Notes: a model not told the origin generated them from the letters alone. A DNA stretch of 64,000 nt from Candidatus Aminicenantota bacterium (GCA_003141555.1 PLMN01000029.1:337922-401921), one strand, 5' to 3'; positions 23,750 through 33,004 are shown, counted from the stretch's first letter. Numbers and translations: made by a program.

Positions 23750-25220
23750 AACTCAAGCGGGAATGGCGGGCCTGGTTGACCTGTACCGCCAGGACCCCGT
23801 CTTTTTCGTTGAACACGCGCTCGGGCATAAGACGTGGACCAAACAGCGTGAGATCCTTCGGTCAATCGCGGCCAACGAGAAAACGGCCGTCCGGTCCAGC
23901 CACGGCGTCAGCAAAACCTATACCGCGGCCGAGGCGACCGTCTGGTTCCTCAACTGCATACCGAACAGCAAGGTGATCACGACGGCGCCGACGTTCTCGC
24001 AGATAAAAATGCTGCTCTGGTCTGAAATAAACGCCATTTATGCGACCTCGAGGATCCGGCTGCAGGGCAAGTGCCTCACCACCGAGATTCAGACCGAGGA
24101 CGGCGATCACTACGCCTACGGCTTCTCCACCGACAAGCCGGCCCGGGCCGAAGGCTGGCACGCTCCGGCGATCCTGTTCATCTTCGATGAGGCCAAGGGT
24201 CTGCCTCAGTGGCTTTGGGATTCAGCTCGCGGCGCCATGACCGGCGGCCTCTGTCGTTGGCTGGCCATCAGCACCACCGACGGCGTTCAGGTCGGAGAGG
24301 AATTTTACAAGATCTTCAACAGCCCGGCGTCGGACTGGAACCGAATCCATATCAGCGCCTTTGACAGCCCGTACGTCACCGGCGAGAAATTCCGGGCCCT
24401 GGCGATCCCTGACCCCCAGCACCCGGACGTCTACGGCGTCGAATACACCGACCCTGAGGACATTGTGATCCAGATCGCGAACCCGGTCTATATCGAGAAC
24501 GGCCGGCGCGACTGGGGCGAGGATTCAGTCCTCTACCAGACCAAGGTCCTGGGCGAGATCGTGGACGCCGGCGCCGACTCCATCATCAAGGTTTCTCAGG
24601 TGAACGCCATGTTCGCCAATGCCCTCAAGCCGGACTTCGACGCCACCGGCGCCACCGAGATCGGCGTTGACGTGGCCCGCGGCGGAGCCGACGACGTTGT
24701 CATGTTCAAGCGCAAAGGCCTCAAGGTACTGGCCAGCATGACGATCACGCCCGGCGCCATGCCCGAAAAGGCGAAGCTGGTCCATGTCGCGGATGAGGTT
24801 GAACGCTTCGCCGGCTACGTCAAAGAGGAACGGATCAAGGTTGACGATACCGGCCTGGGCGGCGGCGTCACGGATATTCTTGAATCCCGCGGCTATAACG
24901 TCGTGCCCGTCAATTTCGGCGGGGACGCCAACGATCCTGACCGCTACCCGTCGACGGCGTCCGAAATGTGGTTCGAGATCGGCCGGATCATCCAGGATAT
25001 ATCGTGCCCCGAGGATAGCCGACTGGCCGCGGAGCTTGTGAACCGGAAATCAAAGGGGCTGGACCACCGGGGCCGGCGCGTCGTTGAGGGGAAAGAAGAT
25101 TACAAGAAGCGCCACGGATCCAAAAGCCCGGACGCGGCCGACGCTTTCCTGCTCGCCTTCTACGACCCGAAGTCGGCTGGCGGGGCCGCGGCCATTTTCT
25201 CGGGCGAGGATTTCTACTGA
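23736..25220 (+). CDS. terL: Terminase large subunit
   Basis: A GTG-started 494-residue packaging motor. The ATPase domain has a Walker A-like SSHGVSKT (54-61), Walker B LFIFDEA (147-153) and a coupling-type TTDG segment. The RNase H-like nuclease has GVDVARGGADD with D312, DDTGLGGGVTD, and SPDAADAFLLAF at the end. Length and motif order are complete. It pumps DNA through the portal encoded directly downstream (stop/start overlap). Confidence 0.97.
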   Translation: MLAPETQAGMAGLVDLYRQDPVFFVEHALGHKTWTKQREILRSIAANEKTAVRSSHGVSKTYTAAEATVWFLNCIPNSKVITTAPTFSQIKMLLWSEINAIYATSRIRLQGKCLTTEIQTEDGDHYAYGFSTDKPARAEGWHAPAILFIFDEAKGLPQWLWDSARGAMTGGLCRWLAISTTDGVQVGEEFYKIFNSPASDWNRIHISAFDSPYVTGEKFRALAIPDPQHPDVYGVEYTDPEDIVIQIANPVYIENGRRDWGEDSVLYQTKVLGEIVDAGADSIIKVSQVNAMFANALKPDFDATGATEIGVDVARGGADDVVMFKRKGLKVLASMTITPGAMPEKAKLVHVADEVERFAGYVKEERIKVDDTGLGGGVTDILESRGYNVVPVNFGGDANDPDRYPSTASEMWFEIGRIIQDISCPEDSRLAAELVNRKSKGLDHRGRRVVEGKEDYKKRHGSKSPDAADAFLLAFYDPKSAGGAAAIFSGEDFY

Positions 25221-26680
25221 TGTTTATCAAGAGATCAGAGCTTCAGGCGATGCGTCGGCAGATGGCCGAGCAAGCCATGGTCATTGACGACATCACGTCC
25301 GTGACCAAGCGCCTTCAGTCCGGGCCATACGGCAACCCGTATTTCACCTACTCGGGCGCCGTGATCGAGCTGGCCCGGAAATACGAAGGCACGTCCCAGT
25401 GGGGCGTCCTGCAGACGGGCAACATCATTGACATTCGAGCGGCCTTCATTATCGGCCAGGGGATCAGCGTCTTCCCGAAGGACAAGAAAGAGGATCCGGC
25501 CGTGAACGAAATGGCATTCATCGAGGATTTCATGCGCTTCAATGACCTGGACCGCGAGATGGCCCAGGAGTTCGCTAAGGAAGCCGAGATCGAGGGCCGC
25601 TGGCTCGGCGTCTTTTCCTGGGACGCCCAGGCCAAGATGGTCACGCTCCGCGTCCGGTCCTGGACGTCGACGCAGTACACGGTCGTCACGGACCCGCAAG
25701 ACTATGCCTGGTTCACGAAGATCTTATACAAGGACCCGGACGGCGCTGACCAGGTAATCAATGAGGGCGACTTTGTGTACGCTACTTTTTCTGGCCGTGT
25801 GCATCAACCTTATCAACCGCTTCCGAAGGTGGCGAAGTGCCTGGCGCAGATCGAGAACCTCGACAAGGCCCTCTGGGACTGGCGCGAGATCAACCGGCTT
25901 TTCGCTTCCCCAGTGCCGCACGTTGAGTGCGCGAACAAAGAAGACGCCCGGTACATGGATGACGCCGTAAATGGCAAAGACAAGGACGGCCGGCCGGCGA
26001 GAAACTGGAAAACCAAGAAGCTCTTTATCCACACCGGGAAATTCGAGTATTCGCTTCCAGGTGACGCTGGCGTCAAGTCGCTCGAAAACGAGATCGTCAC
26101 CAACGCCAAGATGATCAGCGGCACGACCGGCGTCCCGGTCCATTTCCTCGGACTGCCCGAGCTCATGAGTGGCCGCGGGACGATCGGGACTGGCCTCATG
26201 CAGCTCGTATCGCTCTCCACGTCGAAGGAACGGGCCATCTGGATCGGGACGTACGAGCAGATCATCGCGAAGGCCATGGCCATTTACAACTCGAAAATGG
26301 GGCTTGATCAAAAATCGAAAGAGAAGCAGCTGGACCCTGAAAAGCTGAAGGTCACGATCCCCTTCATTTCCGATGATACCTGGGGCCGGATCAAGGACGT
26401 CTGGTTGCCGATGTACTTGGCCGATTCGGTCAGCCTTCAGACGTTCCTTTCGCAGATCCCGGGCATTGACGTTGAGGACGAGCTCCAGCATATCGCGGAC
26501 CAGAAGCAGGCGAACATGGCCCCCTTCAAGTCGAACCTGGCGAAGCCGGCGGCCGGCGGCGGGGGAGAGGGTGAATCCTCAACAACCGGGGTCAACAACG
26601 CGCCGGCGCCGCCTCCAGTCACCGGCGGCCAATTCCCAGGAACGCAGCGCGTCCCTGGACAGGCGCCCAAAGGAGCTTGA
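25220..26680 (+). CDS. Portal protein
   Basis: A 486-residue protein placed between terminase and protease. The sequence has the portal-like segments GNIIDIRAAFIIGQGISVF, ISGTTGVPVHFLGLPELMSG and STSKERAIWIGTYEQIIAKAM (clip/stem helix), then a Gly/Pro-rich C-terminus. It forms the dodecameric DNA channel at the capsid vertex. Divergent from well-known portals, but placement and size are convincing. Confidence 0.88.
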   Translation: MFIKRSELQAMRRQMAEQAMVIDDITSVTKRLQSGPYGNPYFTYSGAVIELARKYEGTSQWGVLQTGNIIDIRAAFIIGQGISVFPKDKKEDPAVNEMAFIEDFMRFNDLDREMAQEFAKEAEIEGRWLGVFSWDAQAKMVTLRVRSWTSTQYTVVTDPQDYAWFTKILYKDPDGADQVINEGDFVYATFSGRVHQPYQPLPKVAKCLAQIENLDKALWDWREINRLFASPVPHVECANKEDARYMDDAVNGKDKDGRPARNWKTKKLFIHTGKFEYSLPGDAGVKSLENEIVTNAKMISGTTGVPVHFLGLPELMSGRGTIGTGLMQLVSLSTSKERAIWIGTYEQIIAKAMAIYNSKMGLDQKSKEKQLDPEKLKVTIPFISDDTWGRIKDVWLPMYLADSVSLQTFLSQIPGIDVEDELQHIADQKQANMAPFKSNLAKPAAGGGGEGESSTTGVNNAPAPPPVTGGQFPGTQRVPGQAPKGA

Positions 26681-26681
26681 T

Positions 26682-26885
26682 ATGGCATTCAACAAGGACA
26701 AGGACGGCGAGCCTCGGGAGCTGGACGTTCCGACCACCAATAAGGTCGAGGTCAAGCCGGAGCCCAGGCGCCCGATTGAGCCTTTCGATTTCAAGGACAT
26801 GATCACCACCGGCAACGTCGAGGAAGTCCGGAAGCGGAATGCCGCGGATCCCAAGCCCAAGAAGCCGGCGCCGAAAAAGGACTGA
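26682..26885 (+). CDS. Small charged head-region protein
   Basis: A 67-residue disordered protein rich in lysine, glutamate and proline (FNKDKDGEPRELDVPTTNKV; DPKPKKPAPKKD). The ATG at 26682 has an AAAGGAG site and the gene abuts the portal stop. It could be a head accessory. Not recognised. Confidence 0.5.
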   Translation: MAFNKDKDGEPRELDVPTTNKVEVKPEPRRPIEPFDFKDMITTGNVEEVRKRNAADPKPKKPAPKKD

Positions 26886-26888
26886 GCC

Positions 26889-28040
26889 ATGAGCACCCGA
26901 ATTTCCGCGAAAATCAGGGCCATGGCCGAGTCTGATGTCCTTCGCCTGGTCCCGGCCCGGATCATCCGGGACATCAAGCGCGACGACCCCCACCCGCTTT
27001 TCAAGGCCTTTGTCATCGGCGGCGAGGGCGAATGGCGGCCAACGATAGTCGGTATTGGCCAGACCATTCAACGATGGTTCCGCGGCGCCGTCCAGGCCCT
27101 CGGTCAGAAGCTCAACATCGGGACCAAGGTATTCGACGGGCACGAGCAAACCAACGCCCATGACGGCCGGACCGCCGTCGGGGAGGTGATCGGGAAGACA
27201 ATCGAGAAGGTCAAGGACACGATCTCGGCAATCGCCGTGACCTACATTTATCCCCAATTCAAGGACATTCCTTTCGACGTGGCCTCGATTGAGGCTGACC
27301 TATCCGTCCCCGCTAATATGCGGGCCTTCGAGGTTGACGAGCCCGACGTTCTGGCTATTACGGGAATTGCACTCGGCAATTCGGCGATTGATATGCCGGC
27401 ATTCCCTGGCGCGACGCTTCAGGCGGCGCTTCAGGCGTTTGCCGAACCACAGACACGCACCCAAGGAGGTGGCGGAATGAAGACTCTGGACGAGGTGAAA
27501 GCCGCAATCCAGGAGGGCCGGTTCCTGCCGTCGCAGCTTTTCGACGGCGAGGTTTTGGTCAGTGATCCCGTGGTCCGGAATCACGTGAAAGGCGAGGTGG
27601 CCGGAGAGTGGAACCACCGCAAGAGGACCGACGAGGCTTTCGACAAGGCCAGGGCTGACTGGGAGAAAGAGAAGGGCGATCTGACGAAGCAGATCGGCGA
27701 TCTCAAGATCTCAGCTATCAAGCCCAAGGCGGCCGAGACCCTGGTCACGATCCTCAAGGAGCGCAAGATCGACGGCAACGCGAAGCTCTCGAAATTCGTC
27801 CAGAAGGCGGTTGACAAGGGCTTCACGCCGGCCGACGAGGCGACGCTGAAAAAGGACCTGGACAAGTTTGTCGACGCGCAGCTCGACGAGTTCAAGGACC
27901 TGTTCGGTGACGCCGAAGCTTCCGGCGGCGGACAACGCGCTGGCCAGGGCGGCCCGGGGACCGGGGCCAACGAGGGGACGCCTGGCGTCACTGGTGACGA
28001 CCTGACGGACCCCAAGAAAAACGACTTTATCCCGCAGTAA
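26889..28040 (+). CDS. Prohead protease-scaffold fusion
   Basis: A 383-residue protein. The N-terminal about 190 residues resemble Mu-type/S78-like prohead proteases: FDGHEQTNAHDGRTAVGEVI with a candidate histidine, AIAVTYIYPQFKDIPFDVASIEADL, and GIALGNSAIDMPAFPG. From residue 197 it is a helical scaffold (DEAFDKARADWEKEKGDLTK) with a Gly-rich tail. Proteolysis would remove the scaffold during capsid maturation. An internal start makes the scaffold alone (see separate entry). Confidence 0.78.
   Translation: MSTRISAKIRAMAESDVLRLVPARIIRDIKRDDPHPLFKAFVIGGEGEWRPTIVGIGQTIQRWFRGAVQALGQKLNIGTKVFDGHEQTNAHDGRTAVGEVIGKTIEKVKDTISAIAVTYIYPQFKDIPFDVASIEADLSVPANMRAFEVDEPDVLAITGIALGNSAIDMPAFPGATLQAALQAFAEPQTRTQGGGGMKTLDEVKAAIQEGRFLPSQLFDGEVLVSDPVVRNHVKGEVAGEWNHRKRTDEAFDKARADWEKEKGDLTKQIGDLKISAIKPKAAETLVTILKERKIDGNAKLSKFVQKAVDKGFTPADEATLKKDLDKFVDAQLDEFKDLFGDAEASGGGQRAGQGGPGTGANEGTPGVTGDDLTDPKKNDFIPQ
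27477..28040 (+). CDS. Nested in-frame scaffolding protein (internal start)
   Basis: The ATG at 27477 lies in the same frame as the protease gene (codon 197) and follows a near-perfect AAGGAGGT ribosome-binding site (27463-27470) with 6-nt spacing. Translation from it gives a 187-residue scaffold lacking the protease. This is the lambda C/Nu3 arrangement. Seen directly: the site, the frame and the helical, acidic product. Function inferred by analogy. Confidence 0.75.
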   Translation: MKTLDEVKAAIQEGRFLPSQLFDGEVLVSDPVVRNHVKGEVAGEWNHRKRTDEAFDKARADWEKEKGDLTKQIGDLKISAIKPKAAETLVTILKERKIDGNAKLSKFVQKAVDKGFTPADEATLKKDLDKFVDAQLDEFKDLFGDAEASGGGQRAGQGGPGTGANEGTPGVTGDDLTDPKKNDFIPQ

Positions 28041-28106
28041 TCCGAGACGGACCGGAAGACGGCACCGCAGGGCTGACGGGAGCGCGGGCATAGGAGGCCC
28101 GAAAAC

Positions 28107-28472
28107 ATGAGCTTAACAGGCTTGCTTTTGCACTTGAACCGCTTCAAGCAGTTCAACGTTACCCTCGCCGCTGCCGTGCTCGAAGGAGACATGGGCAAGG
28201 TCCAGGAATGCGTGGGCGTCTACGCTTCCAAAGGCGCGATCGGTGACGTGGTTTCCTTCATCTATCAGGCCGAGAAGATTTCCCTGCCGAAGACGGCAGC
28301 CACGGGCGTGACCTTCAAGGCCGGGGACAAGGTCTACTTCGACAGCGGGGCCGGGGCCGTGTCTGTCGGCGGCAGCGGCGGCTCCTTCTGCGGCATCGCC
28401 CTGAAGGACGCGCTCTTCTCGGACACGACCGTGGAAGTGGAGCTTGACGGGGCGCCGCATCGGTCGGCGTAA
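28107..28472 (+). CDS. DUF2190-like capsid decoration protein
   Basis: A 121-residue mostly beta protein with VVSFIYQAEKISLPKTAATG, FKAGDKVYFDSGAGAVSV and a GIALKDALFSDTTVEVELDG segment, the DUF2190 (head fibre/decoration) pattern. The ATG has an AGGAGG site. Placed directly before the major capsid gene as in many phages. Confidence 0.8.
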   Translation: MSLTGLLLHLNRFKQFNVTLAAAVLEGDMGKVQECVGVYASKGAIGDVVSFIYQAEKISLPKTAATGVTFKAGDKVYFDSGAGAVSVGGSGGSFCGIALKDALFSDTTVEVELDGAPHRSA

Positions 28473-28484
28473 AGGAGAAACACC

Positions 28485-29492
28485 ATGAAAGGCCAAATCA
28501 TCAGCGACTGGTCCAAGGTCCGTTTCTCCGATCCCGCCCACCGGGCGAAAGTCTTCGGCGCGCTGCAGGCGTTCATGCTCGCTCCTCTCCGCGAGGACGA
28601 CAAAGTCCGCCGGCAGATCCAGGCCATCGCTCAGCAGGGCGACTTCCCGGCCCTGATCAACCAGATCATCGAGAAGTTCCATGCGGTCCCGTACTACGAC
28701 ACGGGCTTCGAGGACATCTTCGACATCAGGGACTTCACCGGAACGAACGAAGCCGGGTTCGACATCCTGACCGTCGAAGACGGCCTGGCCTTCTCGAAGG
28801 TCCCCGTCGGCGGCAAGGCCGAGATCTTCAAGATGGCCGGCGCCCGCGTGTCGGTCAATTTCGATCTCTACGGCGCCGGCCTCGGCTGGTTCCGGACCCT
28901 GATCGACGACCTCCGGTACTGGACGCTCGAGGACAACGCCATCGCGTTCCGGAACCGAGCCTACCACGACAAGGCGGCCGCCTTCTATGCCCTGATCGAG
29001 GCCGTGTCCTCGCTCAAGGACATTCTCTGGCAGGCGGCTCCGGACGGACTCGCGACCGGTACGGCCACGTACCTGGCCCAGCGCGACGCGGCCACCTTCA
29101 ACGCAGCGGCCCTGGCGATCCTGAAGGACATCAAGGACGCCGGCTACGGGCTCACGCCGCAGAACGCGATGTTCACGATCCTGCACCCGGTCGACATGAC
29201 GCAGCGCGTCCAGAACGCCCTGAACCTCATGCTCCAGCCGTTCGCGCTCTCGACCCTGGCGACCCAGGCGTACAAGTTCAAGCCGCTGCCGACGATGCTC
29301 CTCACCCAGAGCTCGTCCGACTGCTACGTCCTGATCCCCAAGATCCGGATGAAGGGCGGCAACCGCATGAACCTCACCATCTTCAACCGGTTCGACGAGG
29401 AGTCGTACTCCGACATCGCGGTCGGCTGGATGCGGTTCGCGGGCGCCATCGGTGACACGCGCCAGGTCCGGCGCTGCAAGATGTCGGCCTGA
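28485..29492 (+). CDS. Major capsid protein
   Basis: A 335-residue protein with a strong AAGGAGAAA site, in the canonical position after protease/scaffold and decoration. The AEIFKMAGARVSVNFDLYG and RNRAYHDKAAAFYALIEAV segments, and the C-terminal MRFAGAIGDTRQVRRCKMS, fit Mu-like/HK97-fold capsid proteins. Likely the most abundant protein of the virion. The exact subfamily cannot be set by eye. Confidence 0.85.
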   Translation: MKGQIISDWSKVRFSDPAHRAKVFGALQAFMLAPLREDDKVRRQIQAIAQQGDFPALINQIIEKFHAVPYYDTGFEDIFDIRDFTGTNEAGFDILTVEDGLAFSKVPVGGKAEIFKMAGARVSVNFDLYGAGLGWFRTLIDDLRYWTLEDNAIAFRNRAYHDKAAAFYALIEAVSSLKDILWQAAPDGLATGTATYLAQRDAATFNAAALAILKDIKDAGYGLTPQNAMFTILHPVDMTQRVQNALNLMLQPFALSTLATQAYKFKPLPTMLLTQSSSDCYVLIPKIRMKGGNRMNLTIFNRFDEESYSDIAVGWMRFAGAIGDTRQVRRCKMSA

Positions 29493-29571
29493 GCCAAATA
29501 GGGGCGACGGTCAAGCGTACAACCGGCCGGGGAGAGGCATGGGCCCTCCCCGGCATTTTCCAAGTGAAACA

Positions 29572-30984
29572 ATGAGCCAACCAGAGCAGATCACGACGCG
29601 GGACGGCCGGGTGGCTGCCATCATCCGGGACGGCAACCGCCAGCGTGAGGAAGCGGCGCAGCGGGCGGCCTGGGACGAGCTTCGCCGGCAAAAGGTCGGC
29701 CGCGCTCCGTATGAGGCTCCGGCCCGCGACAAGGCCTTCGCCGGCAAGATGTTCACCGACATATTCCCTGACGGCGCCTGGCGTGGACATCGAGCCTGGA
29801 TCATCGCCGGAGGGCCCAGCCTGAGAGGGTTCGACTTCTCCCAGCTGAAAGGCGAGCTGGTAATTGCCGTCAATCGGGCCTTTGAGAACGTGGACGCTCA
29901 AATCATGTTCTCCATGGACAGCCGCTTCTACGACTGGGTCATCACCGGCGCCCTGGGCCAGGAAACCCGGGACCGATTCAGCGAGTTTGCCGGCGCGAAG
30001 GTTTGGCTTGATACCTTCGGCCATCCCTACGAAGGCGTCTTCACGATCCACAGCGCTGGGCTCCATGGGCTCACGGCGTCCCTGAAAGACGGCCTCTGTC
30101 ACGGCAACAATTCGGGATATGCGGCTTTGAACCTGGCGGTTTGCCTGGGAACCTCGCCGGTCTATCTCCTGGGCTTTGACATGGGCTACGCCGGCGCCGG
30201 CGCGACGCACTATCACGACGGCTACCCGCAGACCCAGCCGGATTCAATAGTCAAGACCTACGCGCTCGAGTTTGAGGCCCAGGCGGCTCAGATCTCCGCG
30301 GCCGGCTGCCGGGTGATAAATTGCAACCTTAATTCCGGGCTCCGCTGCTTTGAGTTCCTGAGCGACCCGGCCGAGGGGACCGGGACTTGGCCCATCGCCA
30401 GGATTCAGCGCCCGATCATCGTGTCCTACTACACGCCCGGGCTCTACGAGGACGAGGCCAAGAAGCTTGTCCGTTCATGCCGGCGCTTCAACATGGAGCG
30501 CGACGTCCAAATTGTTGAGGACCTGGGCAGCTGGCAGGCGAACACTCACCGGAAGGCGGCCTTCATCCTGGCTATGCTGGACAAGCACCCCGGCCGCGGC
30601 GTCCTGTTCGTTGACGCCGACGCCGAGCTGCAGGCCCAGCCCTGGGAGCTGGAAAACATCCGCGAGGATGTCGGCCTCTGCTGGCGTGACTATTCCGTCT
30701 TCCCTTCAGGGGCACGGTCGGCCGGCCGTGAGCTGCTGAGCGGAACTGCCTACTTCTCCCAGTCGGGCGAGTCGCACGACCTCCTGAAAATGTGGATCCG
30801 CGAAAATGAGGCCAACCCGGCCGAATGGGAACAGCGAAACCTTGAGCGCGTCGTCACCCGGGGCGGCTGGGACGGGACGATCAAGGAATTCCCGCCCCAG
30901 TACTGTCAGATCTTCGACAGCATGAAATCAGCCGGCCAACCCGTCATTGAACACTACCAGGCCAGCCGGCGGTCGAAAGGATAA
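29572..30984 (+). CDS. DUF115/MptE-like + GT-A glycosyltransferase fusion
   Basis: A 470-residue protein. Residues about 60-270 resemble the DUF115/MptE-like fold: HRAWIIAGGPSLRGFDF, LVIAVNRAFENVDAQIMFSMD, GNNSGYAALNLAVCLG and LGFDMGYAGAGATHY. Residues about 285-470 look like a nucleotide-sugar transferase with a DADAEL (DxD-type) site after RGVLFV and a RELLSGTAYF segment. The start at 29572 has no clear ribosome-binding site (79 nt after the capsid stop). It opens a four-gene cassette with a methyltransferase-like, a glycosyltransferase-like and a deacetylase gene, suggesting glycan building on virion or host surface. Confidence 0.72.
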   Translation: MSQPEQITTRDGRVAAIIRDGNRQREEAAQRAAWDELRRQKVGRAPYEAPARDKAFAGKMFTDIFPDGAWRGHRAWIIAGGPSLRGFDFSQLKGELVIAVNRAFENVDAQIMFSMDSRFYDWVITGALGQETRDRFSEFAGAKVWLDTFGHPYEGVFTIHSAGLHGLTASLKDGLCHGNNSGYAALNLAVCLGTSPVYLLGFDMGYAGAGATHYHDGYPQTQPDSIVKTYALEFEAQAAQISAAGCRVINCNLNSGLRCFEFLSDPAEGTGTWPIARIQRPIIVSYYTPGLYEDEAKKLVRSCRRFNMERDVQIVEDLGSWQANTHRKAAFILAMLDKHPGRGVLFVDADAELQAQPWELENIREDVGLCWRDYSVFPSGARSAGRELLSGTAYFSQSGESHDLLKMWIRENEANPAEWEQRNLERVVTRGGWDGTIKEFPPQYCQIFDSMKSAGQPVIEHYQASRRSKG

Positions 30985-30988
30985 CCGC

Positions 30989-31549
30989 ATGGACGGGATT
31001 GCAACGCACCTTGAGGCCACCGTGGCTGTTGCGCTGGAAACCGGCCGGCTGTGGCCGAACAGCATGATCCTCGAGCTGGGCTGCGGCGACTATTCGACGC
31101 CGCTGCTTCACAGGATCGCCATGTACCAGAACCGGCCCATGCTCAACATCGTCAGCGACTTCAGCTGGGCCAAGCGGTTCCAACACCTGATCGGGCCCCG
31201 GCATTATTTCAAATACATCAGCCTTCAAGAAGGCGGCTGGCCCGAGTTCCCGGTGCCGGACGGCGTAGGCATGGCGCTTATGGACAATGAGCAGGAAACC
31301 GTATTTCGGTTCGAGAATATCAAGCGCATGGCCAAGGTCGGCGTCGTCGTCGCGCACGATGCGAAGCACACTGAGGATCGCGGCTGCAGGTGGATCGACA
31401 TGAAGGCCCTGTACCAGCACGTCATCATCATCAGGCGCCGGTACCCTGAAACGCCCGGTACCGATGAAATGGCCGACGTGGCAGTACTTTCAAACGTGAT
31501 TGATCCGGCCCAATTCTTTCACCCGGGCTCCGTGGAGGTCGTCGCGTGA
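30989..31549 (+). CDS. Class I SAM methyltransferase-like protein
   Basis: A 186-residue Rossmann-like protein with ILELGCGDYSTPLLHRI (about 27-43) as SAM-binding motif I and VVVAHDAKHTEDRG near the core end. The region YFKYISLQEGGWPEFPV is not typical of well-known families. The gene lies 4 nt after the fusion glycosyltransferase and overlaps the next by 4 nt. It may methylate a sugar or act in the cassette otherwise. Confidence 0.6.
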   Translation: MDGIATHLEATVAVALETGRLWPNSMILELGCGDYSTPLLHRIAMYQNRPMLNIVSDFSWAKRFQHLIGPRHYFKYISLQEGGWPEFPVPDGVGMALMDNEQETVFRFENIKRMAKVGVVVAHDAKHTEDRGCRWIDMKALYQHVIIIRRRYPETPGTDEMADVAVLSNVIDPAQFFHPGSVEVVA

Positions 31550-32355
31550 TCCAGAAGGTCCTCGTCCCACCCGAGCGCGGCCAACGGTACTACTCCTTGC
31601 ACTACCGCTTTTTTATCGAGGCCATGCGGGCGGCCGGGATCAAGGTCGAGACCGGCGCCGTCCTTCACGACTATGATGTTTCGTTTGAGGCCAGGATTGA
31701 CGGCCGGCCCGTGACAATAGACTTCTCCGACCATTTCCACGCCGAAACGCTGGGCCTGGATATGCCGATCTTCAAGTTCCACTACTCCCGGGCCCGACAT
31801 GGCGAAATAGAAAACGTGTTTCCCCTTTCCCCGATCAGCTTCCACGAGTGGTACTCCGTCCCGGAGATTGAATACCAGCCGGCCAAGTCTCGCCGGATCC
31901 TCAACGCCCAGCGCCCGGGCGGCGCCGCGACGGAACGTCGGGCGGCCGTCCAGGCCAAGCTCCGCAAGGCATTCGGGGACGACCTGGACACGGAGATCAC
32001 TGACCAGGCCGGCTTCTGGGCCAGGGCGGGGGAGTGCGCCGTGGCCGTTTGCGTTCCTGGGGCCCGGCTGGACATTCTGGACCGCGGGCAGCTTCAGCTC
32101 ATGGCCCTGGGAGTCTGCACGATCTCGACGCGGCTGGACATCACCCTTCCCTTCGGCAATGAGATTGAGGCCGGCTGGGAATACGTCGAGTGCCGGCCGG
32201 ACTTCTCTGACCTCATCGAAAAGGTCGAATGGTGCCGGTCCAACCCGGTCGCCTGTGAGAGGACCGGGCAGAACGCGGCCGAAACCTTTGACCGGGCCTG
32301 CCGGCCGGCCAGGCTGGCTCATTGGATTGAACAGTGCCTCGAGGTGACCAGATGA
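31546..32355 (+). CDS. Glycosyltransferase family 1-like (GT-B) protein
   Basis: A GTG-started 269-residue protein with LVPPERGQRYYSLHYRFFIE at the start, a central region PLSPISFHEWYSVPE, and a C-terminal VAVCVPGARLDILDRGQLQLMALG segment that resembles the donor-sugar site of GT-B enzymes (G..D...R....MA.G). The end repeats SDLIEKVEWCRSNPVACER, typical of glycosyltransferase tails. Coupled to both neighbours by 4-nt overlaps. Confidence 0.6.
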   Translation: MIQKVLVPPERGQRYYSLHYRFFIEAMRAAGIKVETGAVLHDYDVSFEARIDGRPVTIDFSDHFHAETLGLDMPIFKFHYSRARHGEIENVFPLSPISFHEWYSVPEIEYQPAKSRRILNAQRPGGAATERRAAVQAKLRKAFGDDLDTEITDQAGFWARAGECAVAVCVPGARLDILDRGQLQLMALGVCTISTRLDITLPFGNEIEAGWEYVECRPDFSDLIEKVEWCRSNPVACERTGQNAAETFDRACRPARLAHWIEQCLEVTR

Positions 32356-32936
32356 TCCTCCTGACGTTTGACGATTGCCGGATCGCGGAATGGGCCGCGG
32401 CGATTCCCCTTTTCAAACAGATCCGGCTCCGGGCCACCTTCTACGTGTCCAACCAGGAAACTATCACCGCGGCCGGCTGGGCCCAGCTGCACGAGCTTGA
32501 GGACGCCGGGCACTCGATCCAATTCCACGGCTTCCGGCACGTCTATGTGACGCGGGTGGCGACGCGCCCGGAGGACTGGGAAGGGTACATCAAAAACGAA
32601 ATCGTCCTGGGAATGGGGGCGATGTACGCCCACGGATTCAATCCGGTCCATTTCGCTTATCCTTACGGGCATTATTCCGAGGAAAGCCATCGTCGCCTGC
32701 TCCCGTTTTTTACGAGCCTTCGGACGCTCAACGCTCAGAACCCCATGCCCTACGAGCGAATATGGGGCGCCTTCGACTACGACACCGGGAGATTCGACCG
32801 CCTGGCCAAGGAGAACGCTGGGCCCGGGGCAATCACGCCGATCGTCATGCACAAGGTTGACCCGGTACGGATCGCGGACCTGGCCAAGCGGGGTGACGCT
32901 TTTGTGACCGTTGAGGACGTGAAATGGCCACGGTAA
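32352..32936 (+). CDS. NodB-like polysaccharide deacetylase
   Basis: A 194-residue NodB-fold protein. TFDDC at residues 5-9 gives the catalytic base and metal aspartates (D7, D8). H59 and H63 of HSIQFHGFRH complete the metal site, FAYPYGHYS matches motif 3, and VMHKV supplies the late histidine. No signal peptide, so it would act in the host cytoplasm, on a nucleotide- or lipid-linked sugar or on the virion glycan. It ends the cassette that lies between capsid and connector genes. Confidence 0.85.
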   Translation: MILLTFDDCRIAEWAAAIPLFKQIRLRATFYVSNQETITAAGWAQLHELEDAGHSIQFHGFRHVYVTRVATRPEDWEGYIKNEIVLGMGAMYAHGFNPVHFAYPYGHYSEESHRRLLPFFTSLRTLNAQNPMPYERIWGAFDYDTGRFDRLAKENAGPGAITPIVMHKVDPVRIADLAKRGDAFVTVEDVKWPR

Positions 32937-32941
32937 TCGCA

Positions 32942-32987
32942 TGGAGTAGGGCCACAATGCGTCACGACGCATACCTGAGGCCAGATC
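32942..32987 (+). repeat. Hairpin element, copy 1
   Basis: A 46-nt stretch containing ATGCGTC-AC-GACGCAT and outer pairs GGCC/GGCC and GGAG/CTCC that nest around it. It fills the only sizeable intergenic gap after the glycan cassette and ends 17 nt before the next ATG. A related copy lies at 49244-49289 on the minus strand (34 of 46 bases identical by hand alignment). It could be an RNA element controlling the downstream gene. Confidence 0.45.
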
Positions 32988-33004
32988 TCCGGGAGGGACG
33001 CAAA

